From positions 1 through 18,871 of the forward strand of contig JBKQPR010000171.1 in NCBI GenBank assembly GCA_052144935.1: a stretch of DNA of 18,871 nt, read 5' to 3'. Source of the stretch: JOPF133 sp052144935 (GTDB lineage: Bacteria; Acidobacteriota; Terriglobia; Bryobacterales; Bryobacteraceae). The notes beneath the pieces are model-generated. The model did not search any database and was not told the DNA's origin. It saw only the letters and a program-made list of their open reading frames with translations. Of this stretch, positions 1 through 7,814 are shown piece after piece. The position numbers and the translations under genes are program-made. Every line of letters starts with the position of its first letter. Position 1 is the stretch's first letter.

Positions 1-84
1 CACCAATGGTTCCAGAGCATGAAGCGGCCTCCTTGCCGGTCGGCTGGATCTTCGTGTTTTCGGTGTTGATAACTGTGCGGATAT

Positions 85-108
85 AGTATAGCATGTATAT
101 GCTATACT
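85..108. repeat. Perfect 10-bp inverted repeat at the edge of the GH127 remnant
   Basis: Arms AGTATAGCAT (85-94) and ATGCTATACT (99-108) pair perfectly around a four-base loop. The stretch is AT-rich in an otherwise GC-rich window. It lies just before the point where recognisable GH127 coding sequence begins. It could be an operator (PadR-type regulators use AT-rich dyads of this kind), a recombination junction, or chance. No function is shown by the sequence. Confidence 0.55.
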
Positions 109-135
109 GACAATACCGAATGCTATAAGTATCTG

Positions 136-1227
136 ATGGACGAGGAGTACTTCGATCCGCTGGCGGAAGGGCGCAACATTCTCCCGGGCAAACACGGGTA
201 CAGCCATGCGATCGCGCTGAGCTCGGGGGCCAAGGCGTATGAGATGCTGGGCAATGCCAAGTACCTGCGCGCTATCCGGAACGCCTGGGACATGCTGGCG
301 GAGACGCAGGAGTACGCTTCCGGCGCATGGGCTCCGAAAGAGGCGTTCGTGCGGCCGCGCCAGGGCGAACTGGCCGCCAGCCTGGCCTCCACACACGACC
401 ATTTCGAAACGCCCTGCGGCTACTATGCGCATTCCAAGCTGGCGCGCTATCTGCTGGGGTTTACGGCGGACGCGCGCTACGGCGATGGACTGGAGCGCGT
501 GCTGCTGAACACCATTCTCGGCGCCATCGATCCCGACGATAATGGCGGATACTTCTACTACTCCGACTACCACGCGCAGGCCCGGAAGGGTTACTACCAG
601 AGGAAATGGCCGTGCTGCGCGGGGACGCTGGCCCAATCGGTGGCGGACTATCCGATCGACCTGTATTTCCAGGGCCGGGACGGCGTCTACGTGAACCTGT
701 TCGCCGAATCGGAGTTGCGGTGGAAGACCAGCGGCGTGGGGGTGAAGCTGGCGCAGCGGACGCGCTATCCGGAAGCGGAAACGGTGGAGCTGCGAGTCGT
801 GCCGGAATCGCCCGTGGAGTTCGCCATCCATGTGCGGATTCCGGGGTGGCTGGAGCGGCCGGCGCAGATCGCGGTGAATGGAAGGCCGGTCCCGGTGGAA
901 ACGGAGCGCGGGACTTTCGCGACCATCCGGAGGCGGTGGCGGCCGAACGACACGGTGGAAGTGACCCTGCCGTTTTCCCCGCGGACCGTGCCCATCGACG
1001 ATCGGAACCCCAATCTGGCGGCGGTGATGATGGGGCCGTTGTTGATGACCGCGATCGACCCTCCGGCGGAACTGGCGGCCACGCGGCCGGCGATCGCGGG
1101 TATCCAGGCGGCGCCCGGCGCTCCCATGGAGTTCGATTGCCGGACGGCGGGCGGCGCGGTGAGGATGAGGCCCTTCTATCGCGTCGAGCGAGAGACGTAC
1201 AGCACGTACTTCAAGCTGCCAGTGTAG
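136..1227 (+). CDS. GH127 (DUF1680) beta-L-arabinofuranosidase-like protein, N-terminally truncated
   Basis: This is the C-terminal 363 residues of a glycoside hydrolase family 127 protein; members remove L-arabinofuranose from glycans and are often exported. Visible marks are the late part of the alpha/alpha barrel (FDPLA near residue 6, LPGKHGYSHA near 16-25), an ETPC motif at 91-94 and the WPCC pair at 160-161. In characterised GH127 enzymes the equivalent Glu and Cys residues bind zinc and one Cys is the nucleophile. A beta-sandwich-type region follows. Family members are usually about 600 residues or more, so roughly the first 200-250 residues and any signal peptide are missing. Family resemblance (YKYL before the Met) continues upstream of ATG 136, in a frame open back to a stop at 70-72, so this Met is probably not an authentic start. 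It is most likely a pseudogene remnant. It converges on mutL. Confidence 0.8.
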   Translation: MDEEYFDPLAEGRNILPGKHGYSHAIALSSGAKAYEMLGNAKYLRAIRNAWDMLAETQEYASGAWAPKEAFVRPRQGELAASLASTHDHFETPCGYYAHSKLARYLLGFTADARYGDGLERVLLNTILGAIDPDDNGGYFYYSDYHAQARKGYYQRKWPCCAGTLAQSVADYPIDLYFQGRDGVYVNLFAESELRWKTSGVGVKLAQRTRYPEAETVELRVVPESPVEFAIHVRIPGWLERPAQIAVNGRPVPVETERGTFATIRRRWRPNDTVEVTLPFSPRTVPIDDRNPNLAAVMMGPLLMTAIDPPAELAATRPAIAGIQAAPGAPMEFDCRTAGGAVRMRPFYRVERETYSTYFKLPV

Positions 1228-1241
1228 TGTCCACGAAATAG

Positions 1242-1309
1242 GTGGGACAGATGCGGAAAGCGGGAAAGGCCGCCTGAAAGGCGGCGGCTGCCAGGATTGG
1301 CTGCCCCAC
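1242..1309. repeat. REP-like palindromic element between convergent genes
   Basis: The ends GTGGGACAG (1242-1250) and CTGCCCCAC (1301-1309) are inverted repeats with one mismatch. Inside is a perfect hairpin, GCCGCC (1269-1274), loop TGAAA, GGCGGC (1280-1285). I recall near-identical GTGGGGCAG...CTGCCCCAC elements as dispersed intergenic repeats in Solibacter-type genomes; this was not searched. It lies between the GH127 remnant and mutL, which point toward each other, so the hairpin could act as a terminator in both directions, although neither side has a clear T-tract. Confidence 0.65.
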
Positions 1310-1382
1310 GATTTGTGCAGAGTGGTGACTGGGACGCAAAGTAAGTGACATTGTGCTTTAGCCTGCCCAGGCTCTTCGTCCT

Positions 1383-3437
1383 TCAAATCCGGTGAAAGGC
1401 CTTCAATATCTCCCGAGTGGAATAGTGCATGGCGATAGGGCGGCCGTGGGGGCAGCTCATGGGGCAGTCCGTGGCCGCCAGGGCCCGCAGCAGCCACTCC
1501 ATCTTGCCGGCATCCAGGCGGGTGTTGATCTTGATGGCCGCACGGCAGGCGATGGAGGCGCAGATGCCGCGGCGCAGGTCCTCGAGCGAAGCGCCGCGCA
1601 ACTCGCCCTCGGCGGTTTCCAGAATCTCGAAGAGGATCCGCTCCACGCCGGCGGCCCCGATCGCGGCGGGCGCGGCCTTCACGGCGATGGTGCGGTGGCC
1701 GAAGGGTTCGGTTTCGAAGCCCGAAGCGTGCAGCTCGTCGGCGATGCGCGCGTAATCGATCTGCTGCTCGGCGGTGAGCTGCACGATCAGAGGCATCAGC
1801 AGCCGCTGCATCTCGACGCGGCCGGCGGCGCGCTGTTTCATCACCTGCTCGAATAGGATGCGCTCGTGCGCCACGTGCTGATCGACAATCCACAGCCCAT
1901 CGCGGCCGGCGGCCACGATGAAGCTCTCGTGGATCTGGCCGAGCGGCCGCAGATCGGAGAGCACCGAGAGCGACATCTCGGGCGGCGGGAGGGCATCGGC
2001 CGGAAATTCGCCGTGCGCGTCCGGATGGCGCTGCAGCTTGCCGGAGGGTGGCGGGCCGGGCGTCACCTCCAGGGGCGGCGCGGTGAAATCCAGGCGCTGC
2101 GCGGGGGCCGGCGGCGGGCGTAGCGAAAATTCGGGCGCGCTTTCCATCGCGGCGGGCGCCGCACCCGGCTCCCCAGCCGCCACCACAGCGCCCGCGGACT
2201 GCGGCTCGTCAGCCAGGCTGGCGCCGAACGTGGCGGGCGCGGCCGGCTCTTCATTGGCCAGCACCTGGCTGAACTCCGAATAGGGCAGCCTCGCGGAGGG
2301 CTGCGGGTTGAATTGGGCGCCGGGGGAAGGCGGCCGCGCCGCGGGCGTGAAGGCGGGCGCCGGGCGGCTCTCGATCAGCCGTTCCCGGATGGTGTCGCGC
2401 ACGAAATCGTGTACGAACGATCCGTGGCGAAAACGCACCTCGGTCTTCGAAGGATGCACGTTGACATCCACCTCTTCGGCATCGCACTCCAGAAACAGCA
2501 GCGCGAAGGGATAGGAGGAGGGCGGAATCAGGTTGTGATATGCGGAGGAGAGCGCGTGCAGCATCACGCGGTCGCGAATCAAACGGCCATTCACGAAGAC
2601 GAAGATGGAATTGCGGTTGGCCTTCTGCACCTGCGGGCGCGAGAAAAAGCCGGTGAGGCGAAAGGTGCGGCTGGGCGGCTCGTCGGGCTCGCTGCGGTAT
2701 TCCGCGATGGCTTCCGACGGCGGCACGCTCACCGGCGGCATCAGCAGCGCCCTCTCGCGCACCCCGATCTCCACCAACTCGTCCAGCACCTGGCTGCCGA
2801 ATACCTGGTAAACGCGCTCTTTGAGGGTGGCCACGGGGGTGACGTGCAACAGTTCCGTGGGGCCGCTCGTGAGCAGGAAGGTTTTGCCGGGATGCGCCAG
2901 GCTGTAGTGGGTCGCCAGCGAGGCGATATGCGCCAGCTCGGTCTGCTCGGTGCGCAGGAACTTGCGGCGCGCCGGCACGTTGTAAAAGAGGTCGCGCACC
3001 GTGATGACCGTGCCGCCCCCCAGCGCGGCTTCCTCGCAGCGCAACATGCGGCCGCCGGCGATTTCGATGCGCGTCCCGGTGGTTTCCTCGGGCGAGCGGG
3101 TTTCCAGCAGCAGGCGCGACACCGAGGCGATCGAGGGCAGGGCTTCGCCCCGAAAGCCCAGGGTGGCGATCGAGAGCAGATCTTTCACATCGCGCAGCTT
3201 GCTGGTGGCGTGGCGCTCGAAGGCCAGCAGGGCGTCGTCGCGCAGCATGCCGCAGCCATCGTCGGCGATGCGCATCAGGCGGCGGCCACCGGCTTCCACT
3301 TCCACCCGCAGATCGGTCGCGCCCGCGTCGAGCGAATTTTCGAGCAGCTCTTTGACCACCGAAGCGGGCCGCTCGACCACCTCTCCGGCGGCGATTTTAT
3401 TGGCAACCTGGTCGGGGAGAATGCGGATGCGGCCCAT
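1383..3437 (-). CDS. mutL: DNA mismatch repair protein MutL (endonuclease type)
   Basis: MutL couples MutS mismatch recognition to strand removal. The 684-residue product has the GHKL ATPase motifs in order: NKIAAGEVVERP near 13-24, DDGCGM near 59-64, HATSKL near 76-81, GFRGEAL near 94-100, and VNVHPSKTEVRF near 325-336. A Pro/Ala-rich linker spans about 358-485. The C-terminal dimerisation domain carries the nicking-endonuclease metal motif DQHVAHERILFE at 519-530 (consensus DQHA, here with Val in place of Ala), a sliding-clamp motif QRLLMP at 544-549, an ACR motif, and CPHGRP near 664. This is the form found in bacteria that lack MutH. The ATG at 3437 gives the canonical N-terminus; no strong Shine-Dalgarno precedes it. 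A TTATATT stretch about 15 bases upstream could be a -10 element for a short leader. The gene is intact. Confidence 0.98.
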   Translation of the reverse strand: MGRIRILPDQVANKIAAGEVVERPASVVKELLENSLDAGATDLRVEVEAGGRRLMRIADDGCGMLRDDALLAFERHATSKLRDVKDLLSIATLGFRGEALPSIASVSRLLLETRSPEETTGTRIEIAGGRMLRCEEAALGGGTVITVRDLFYNVPARRKFLRTEQTELAHIASLATHYSLAHPGKTFLLTSGPTELLHVTPVATLKERVYQVFGSQVLDELVEIGVRERALLMPPVSVPPSEAIAEYRSEPDEPPSRTFRLTGFFSRPQVQKANRNSIFVFVNGRLIRDRVMLHALSSAYHNLIPPSSYPFALLFLECDAEEVDVNVHPSKTEVRFRHGSFVHDFVRDTIRERLIESRPAPAFTPAARPPSPGAQFNPQPSARLPYSEFSQVLANEEPAAPATFGASLADEPQSAGAVVAAGEPGAAPAAMESAPEFSLRPPPAPAQRLDFTAPPLEVTPGPPPSGKLQRHPDAHGEFPADALPPPEMSLSVLSDLRPLGQIHESFIVAAGRDGLWIVDQHVAHERILFEQVMKQRAAGRVEMQRLLMPLIVQLTAEQQIDYARIADELHASGFETEPFGHRTIAVKAAPAAIGAAGVERILFEILETAEGELRGASLEDLRRGICASIACRAAIKINTRLDAGKMEWLLRALAATDCPMSCPHGRPIAMHYSTREILKAFHRI

Positions 3438-3487
3438 GGGTCACGTTCAATATAACAGGCGGTGGAGAGGGTGATAGGAAGGCCGCT

Positions 3488-4002
3488 TCAGGGATCGGTG
3501 CCACCCGCTCCCGGCTCCGATGGGTCTTTTACACTCTGCTGCCCGGCGCTCCGGGCGGCTTCCCGGATGTCCTCAACGTCGGCAAGGTCGCGCGTCCGGC
3601 CCGCTGCGAGCTTCGCCGCAATCGGGTCGTCTTTGGAGATGAAAAAAGCGGTGAGGCCGGTTCGTGGGTCGATGACGCCTTCCACGCGCCGTTCCCACGC
3701 GACATCCAAGGCAACTCCGTCGATGCCGGGCAGAATATCGACCGCGACCGGCTCTCGTCCGAATCGAATGAACTGGTGAGGGTCAGCCAGGTCTTGCTCG
3801 TTGATATTGTCGAGCGGAGTGCCGAAGCTTACCGGCGCCGCATGTACCGCTTTGGCATAGCTGGGTCGGGTCTTATGAAAAGGTCCAGGTCCTTGGTCGC
3901 GCGGGGCTGAGCGTGGAACCAAACGGCGTAGCCGCCCACGATGAGGTATTTAACGCTGTGGGCGTGGAAGGCGGACAAGAGGGCCTTGAAGTCTTGGTAC
4001 AT
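3488..4002 (-). pseudogene. DUF6036-type nucleotidyltransferase, single frameshift
   Basis: From ATG 4002 the frame reads MYQDFKALLSAFH, then VGGYAVWFHAQPRATKDLDLF, a nucleotidyltransferase-fold signature (GGxAV followed by RxTxDLD, with the two catalytic aspartates). After IRPDPA the frame hits a stop. The family pattern resumes in the next frame with YAKAV and FGTPLDNINEQDL, then AVDILPGIDG (third acidic residue) and KLAAGRTRDLADVEDI, and ends at 3488. One missing base near 3855-3875 explains the break; restoring it gives about 171 residues, close to the usual length. Relatives resemble nucleotidyltransferase toxins (AbiEii-like), but the role is not established. The gene overlaps the 3' end of its small partner, which is also frameshifted. 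The downstream reading frame alone starts at 3922. Confidence 0.78.
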
Positions 4003-4143
4003 GCGGGGCCATGCCTTTCAACGCGTAAGCCGCAAGGGAGCAACCGCGTCCATCCTTTCGTGTACCGGGCGGCTCTGCCAGTACCGGTATTCGTCAGCCT
4101 TCATTTCTTTATGGCTGGCGTAGATGCGGACGGTCTTGTCCAT
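3950..4143 (-). pseudogene. Small conserved partner of the nucleotidyltransferase, single frameshift
   Basis: ATG 4143 starts MDKTVRIYASHKEMKADEYR followed by YWQSRPVHERMDAV. As recalled, this N-terminus is typical of a short protein encoded directly upstream of DUF6036-type nucleotidyltransferases. In the present frame it ends early at 4018. One base inserted near 4031-4036 would restore AAYALKGM, VPRLQGPLVR and RPQR, ending at a TAA at 3950-3952, for about 64 residues. The restored gene overlaps the nucleotidyltransferase start by about 50 bases, suggesting a translationally coupled toxin-antitoxin-like pair. The pairing is seen; the antitoxin role is inference. Confidence 0.7.
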
Positions 4144-4221
4144 GTGCCGGTTGTAGCATGCGGGGGCCACGCTGCAACCTGCACCTGACGCGGCATCCAC
4201 GGGATTTGCTACTGTAATCGA

Positions 4222-4737
4222 ATGCGGACTGGTCGCTTCAAACCCCCCGAGCCTGTTCCTGCCCCCACCCCGCCCGTTACCACGGAAAACGAAAATGCCA
4301 CCCCGGATTTCCAGTGGCTCCAGATGCGTATTGCGGAAGAAAAGGAACGTCGCGACCGCGAGGCGATGGTCCTCGACCGCCTGCCGCGCGCGACTGACGA
4401 TCTGCTGCGCAGCCTCTCGGCGTGTGTCGAGAATTACAACGCGGCCTTCGGCTCCGGATCGGTCGAGATGGAAAACCAGCCTCCGCGGACGCGCATTCTG
4501 GTGCGCGAGACGCAGGGCGTGCAGTGCCGCGAACGGGCCCAGATCGAAATCCTCTGCGTGCCGGCCATCCCGGGGTTTCAGATCGACCGCGGGGGCGCCC
4601 CGCTGGTGGTCGAAGTCGGCATGCTTCCCGGCGACAAGCTGTTTTACCGCGACCGCGAAAAGGACCAATACCTCAGCATGGAAGAACTCACCCGCCGCAT
4701 TCTCGACCGCGCCTTGTTTCCCAAGCTGGGCGAATAG
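4222..4737 (+). CDS. Conserved-looking hypothetical protein (171 residues)
   Basis: I do not recognise the family. The product is soluble and charged, without signal peptide or membrane segments. It opens with a Pro-rich tail (PPEPVPAPTPP), then a predicted helix rich in Glu, Arg and Lys (QMRIAEEKERRDREAM), then a mixed alpha/beta body containing LVVEVGMLPGDKLFYRD near 133-149. Codon use is GC-rich at third positions like the neighbouring core genes, which supports it as real coding sequence. It ends 22 bases before the GTG start of the spermidine-synthase-like gene on the same strand, so the two are probably cotranscribed. No functional claim is made. Confidence 0.75.
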   Translation: MRTGRFKPPEPVPAPTPPVTTENENATPDFQWLQMRIAEEKERRDREAMVLDRLPRATDDLLRSLSACVENYNAAFGSGSVEMENQPPRTRILVRETQGVQCRERAQIEILCVPAIPGFQIDRGGAPLVVEVGMLPGDKLFYRDREKDQYLSMEELTRRILDRALFPKLGE

Positions 4738-4759
4738 CATTTATGATGGTGGGCCCTTA

Positions 4760-6862
4760 GTGCGCGCAAGACTGCTGTACGGCTCCACGATTTTCTCGGG
4801 CTCGCTGCTGCTGTTTCTGATCCAGCCCATCATGGCCAAGGCCATCCTGCCCTGGTTCGGCGGCGCCGCGGGCGTGTGGGCGTGCGCCCTGTTCTTCTTT
4901 CAGGCGGCCTTGTTGGCAGGCTACGGGTACGCCTGGTGGAGCACGCGGCATCTCACCCCGCGCGGCCAGGCTGTGGTGCAGCTTCTGCTGCTGGCGGCCA
5001 GTCTTCTGCTCCTGCCGGTGGCCCCGCGGGCCTCCTGGAAGCCGGTCGGGCCGGATGAGCCGGCCGCGCGCATCGTGGGCCTCTTAGCGGCCTCCGTGGG
5101 GCTTCCCTACTTTCTGCTGGCGGCCAACGGACCTCTGGCCCAGGTCTGGTTTGCGCGGCGCGCCAAGCCCGCCTTTCCCTACCGCCTGTTCGCGTTGTCC
5201 AACCTGGCGTCGCTGGCGGCATTGTTGCTCTACCCCGTGGGGATCGAACCGCTGCTGCCGGTTTCGCATCAGTTGCGCTGGTGGTCGGCGGCCTATGCCG
5301 CGTTCGCCGTGCTGGCGGGTTCGGCGGGCGTCATGGCCGCGCGCGGGTGCCCGTTAGGCCCTCAACCGAGAGATCCAGCACCGCGGGGAAGGCGCTCGCT
5401 GACGCTCGTGGCTCTGTTCGGAGCCGGGCCCAGAGGGCACCCCGTGAGGGAGCGGTCCGCGGCAAAGGCACAACCTCACGCGGCCGGAAGCCTAGGCCCA
5501 ACGCCGCCGGCCCTTCGCGCCGCGCCCGGGGCGCCCTCCGGGCCCGCCGTCCGGCTGCTGTGGTTCGCTCTGGCGGCCTGCCCATCCATCCTGTGGATGG
5601 CCACCGCCAATACCCTCAGCCAGAGCATCGCGCCCATCCCCTTCCTGTGGATTCTGCCGCTCAGCGTCTACCTGCTGAGCCTGATCCTCTGTTTCGACCG
5701 CCAGGGCTGGTATCGTCCGGCAATTTATCGCGTGGCGCTTCCGGCGGGCTGCATCCTGATGGGCTGGTGCGCGGGAGACCGCGGCGCCGGAATGGACGTC
5801 CGGTGGACCATCGGCCTGTTCGCCGCCGCCCTCTTCGTCTGCTGTATGTTCTGCCATGGCGAGTTGGCGCGCCGCAAACCCGACGCGGAGCTGCTCCCTT
5901 CCTTTTACCTGACTCTGGCCGCCGGAGGCGCGGCCGGCGGTCTTTTCGTGGGCATCCTGGCGCCGCTGCTGTTCAACGGTTTCCTGGAATTGCCGATTGG
6001 TGTAACCCTGTGCCTCCTTCTGGCGATGAGCCTGCTGTACGGCGTGCGCTCCCCACGCCGCCTCGTTCGCCTCAGCCTGTTCGCCGCGGCGGGGTTCGTG
6101 GTGGCGCTCCAAATGGACGCGCGGCTCTCCCAAACCCGCGTGCGCGTGCGCAATTTCTACGGCGCCCTGCGCGTCAACGACAAGGGCGAGGTGCGCATTC
6201 TGGCCAACGGCGCGATCCATCACGGCGCGCAGTTTCTGGCGCCCGCCAAGGAGCGCGTGGCCACCACCTATTACGGCCGCGATTCCGGAGTGGGCCGGGC
6301 CATCGCCGGGCTGCCCCAAGGTCCGCGGCGGGTAGGCGCCATCGGCCTCGGAGCCGGCACGCTGGCCGCGTATGCCCGCCCCGGAGATGACTTCCGGTTC
6401 TACGAAATCAACCCCGCCGTTATCGAGCTGGCGCGCACCCAATTCCGCTTCCTCGGAGACTGCGCCGGCTCGGTCGAGGTCGTGCCCGGAGATGGCCGCC
6501 TGTCGCTAGAGCGCGAGACCGGCCAGCGTTTCGACCTGCTGGCGGTGGACGCCTTCTCGGGCGATGCGATTCCCGTGCACCTCCTCACTGCCGAGGCCTT
6601 TCGCCTCTATCTTTCGCGGCTGAAACCGGCTGGAGTCCTGGCGCTGCACATCACCAACCGCTATCTGAACCTGGCCCCGACAGTGCTGGCGCTGGCCGCG
6701 CACGCGGGCATCCAGGCGCGCGTAGTGCGCAACGCGCCGGACCTGGACGAAGATGTGTACGAAGCCACCTGGGTGGTGGCGCGCCAGGGCGGCGCGGCGC
6801 CGCCGGCCGAAGCGCGGGTCTGGACCGACGACTACAGCAATCTGCTGGGGGCCCTGAAGTAG
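4760..6862 (+). CDS. Multi-pass membrane protein fused to a spermidine-synthase-like domain
   Basis: The product is about 700 residues. The N-terminal two thirds are hydrophobic segments in the style of fused MFS/spermidine-synthase proteins (LLLFLIQPIMAK and LPWFGGAAGVW near the start). The C-terminal part is a Rossmann methyltransferase-like fold: TTYYG near 505-515, IGLGAGTLA at 528-536 (nucleotide-binding loop), YEINP at 548-552, and VDAFSGDAIPVHLL from 596. Polyamine aminopropyltransferases use decarboxylated S-adenosylmethionine, but the substrate of these membrane-fused forms is unclear. The reading frame is open upstream through the preceding gene. GTG 4760 is chosen because it follows the upstream stop and directly precedes the first membrane segment. 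Residues about 197-262 look like an inserted low-complexity linker derived from a dispersed repeat. Confidence 0.88.
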   Translation: MRARLLYGSTIFSGSLLLFLIQPIMAKAILPWFGGAAGVWACALFFFQAALLAGYGYAWWSTRHLTPRGQAVVQLLLLAASLLLLPVAPRASWKPVGPDEPAARIVGLLAASVGLPYFLLAANGPLAQVWFARRAKPAFPYRLFALSNLASLAALLLYPVGIEPLLPVSHQLRWWSAAYAAFAVLAGSAGVMAARGCPLGPQPRDPAPRGRRSLTLVALFGAGPRGHPVRERSAAKAQPHAAGSLGPTPPALRAAPGAPSGPAVRLLWFALAACPSILWMATANTLSQSIAPIPFLWILPLSVYLLSLILCFDRQGWYRPAIYRVALPAGCILMGWCAGDRGAGMDVRWTIGLFAAALFVCCMFCHGELARRKPDAELLPSFYLTLAAGGAAGGLFVGILAPLLFNGFLELPIGVTLCLLLAMSLLYGVRSPRRLVRLSLFAAAGFVVALQMDARLSQTRVRVRNFYGALRVNDKGEVRILANGAIHHGAQFLAPAKERVATTYYGRDSGVGRAIAGLPQGPRRVGAIGLGAGTLAAYARPGDDFRFYEINPAVIELARTQFRFLGDCAGSVEVVPGDGRLSLERETGQRFDLLAVDAFSGDAIPVHLLTAEAFRLYLSRLKPAGVLALHITNRYLNLAPTVLALAAHAGIQARVVRNAPDLDEDVYEATWVVARQGGAAPPAEARVWTDDYSNLLGALK
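5352..5536. repeat. Dispersed-repeat-derived insert inside the membrane protein gene
   Basis: This stretch separates membrane segments and encodes Pro/Arg/Gly-rich sequence (GAGPRGHPVRERS, then APGAPSGPAV) unlike the hydrophobic body on either side. It contains the 22-mer at 5423-5444, GCCGGGCCCAGAGGGCACCCC plus a final G when read as core and last base. The same 22-mer recurs with one mismatch at 6947-6968 outside any intact gene. The insert keeps the reading frame open. Its exact ends are approximate. Confidence 0.5.
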
Positions 6863-6946
6863 ACTTGACCGGCGACCCGCCGCCGGAATCGGAAAGCGCG
6901 AGTAGGCGATCGGAGGAAGGTTCCGCTGCCGCGCCTCCCGGCTCCA

Positions 6947-6968
6947 GCCGGGCCCATAGGGCACCCCG
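6947..6968. repeat. Second copy of the 22-bp dispersed repeat core
   Basis: It matches 5423-5444 at 21 of 22 positions (T instead of G at position 11). A third, weaker copy (three mismatches) sits at 7023-7044, within the DruA-family remnant, where it appears to add a few residues. The copy at 6947 lies where recognisable DruA-family sequence stops, so it may mark the breakpoint. Confidence 0.5.
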
Positions 6969-6984
6969 CGGTCCCGCGCGCCCG

Positions 6985-7462
6985 GATGGCGGGAGACGAC
7001 GGCCACTCCAGGGCTGCCACCGGCCGGGCGCAGAGGGCGCCGCGCGCCCACACCAGATATTTCAGGTGCTCGCCCACCGGCTGCTGGCAGCCCGGATAAT
7101 GATACTGCTCCATCAGGCTGCGGAAGAGCGGCTCGTCGGCTGTGCGCCGCACGGAGTGAATCTCGATACCGCCCAGCGCACTCAGCGGCAGGGCCGGCGG
7201 AGTGGTGTCGATCGGCAACCGCTCCGGCCGTAAACGCGCGCTCCAGCATTGACCTTGGATGTGACGGCGTACGGGCGCCAAGGCGATTTCACCGGCCCGT
7301 TTCAGCAGCAACGGCAGACCGCGGCAAACCACGTCGCGCAGTGCGCCGTTGGGCTGTTTCCACCCCAGGGTTTCACATAACTGCCGAGATAACTTCCAGC
7401 GGCTGCTGTGGGGATGTGCCGCGAGGAATTCCCTCAGAAAACCGAAGTTGCTCCCGATCCAT
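6985..7462 (-). pseudogene. DruA-family (DUF4338) protein, truncated and frameshifted
   Basis: Read on the minus strand from about ATG 7462, one frame gives MDREQLRF. After one extra base in the run 7438-7441 the next frame continues FLREFLAAHPHSS, LSRQLCETLGW, GALRDVVCRGL, then LPIDTTPPALPLS, VRRTADEPLFRSL and QPVGEHLKYLVW. These match the N-terminal half of the DUF4338 family that includes DruA of the Druantia anti-phage system; many lone members appear to be mobile-element proteins. Recognisable sequence stops near 6985, at a dispersed repeat, so roughly the second half of a protein of about 350-400 residues is gone. It is not a functional Druantia locus: no druB-E genes are visible. Confidence 0.72.
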
Positions 7463-7531
7463 GGTCTGCCCGGCGGTCACGGCGACCAGGGCCGCGGGGT
7501 CGTAGCAGTCGCACACCCAGCCCCCTCCTTT

Positions 7532-7759
7532 CCGCCCTATCATAAAAGTAATGCTGTCCTCCTTCCACCCCCTGGTCTCCGATTGGTTCGCCGCCACCTT
7601 CGGCTCTCCCACCCAGCCGCAACTGCTCGGCTGGCCGGAAATCCGCCAGGGCCGCGACGTGCTCATCTCCGCCCCCACCGGCTCCGGCAAGACCCTCGCC
7701 GCGTTCCTCAGTTGCATCGATTCGCTGATCGCCCGCGCGCAACCTGGCTCGCAACTTGG
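7532..7759 (+). repeat. 228-bp direct repeat, left copy (5' end of lhr)
   Basis: This stretch matches 12669-12896 at 222 of 228 positions without gaps. It covers about 19 bases upstream of the lhr start and the first 209 bases of the gene. Identity ends abruptly on both sides: at the left the copies share only the bases from CCGCCCTAT onward, and at the right they diverge directly after GCAACTTGG. With the right copy it brackets the region 7760-12668. Confidence 0.95.
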
Positions 7760-7814
7760 CTGTTTCCCGGCCATGGCTGCCAGACGGCCAGTTTCGCCAA
7801 CGTGGCCGGCCTGA
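7551..7814 (+). pseudogene. lhr: Truncated lhr 5' fragment
   Basis: From ATG 7551 the frame reads MLSSFHPLVSDWF and runs through the helicase Walker A motif SAPTGSGKTLAAF as in full-length Lhr. The true lhr sequence stops after 7759, about residue 70. The frame then continues for about 18 unrelated codons to a stop at 7814. Lacking the DEIH box and all later motifs, it cannot be a helicase. The start here is ATG where the intact copy has GTG, which supports GTG 12688 as the real lhr start. Confidence 0.85.

Noticed and set aside
66..94. TTGATA and TAGCAT as a promoter ahead of the GH127 frame
   Set aside because: The -10 match is weak, and the downstream gene lacks its N-terminal half, so a promoter here has no supported target.
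4295..4759. N-terminal extension of the spermidine-synthase-like frame
   Set aside because: It reads out of frame through the 4222-4737 gene with Arg/Ser-rich nonsense composition; the hydrophobic protein begins only after 4760.
6985..7462. A functional Druantia defence system
   Set aside because: Only a broken DruA-family half gene is present; the other Druantia components are absent.
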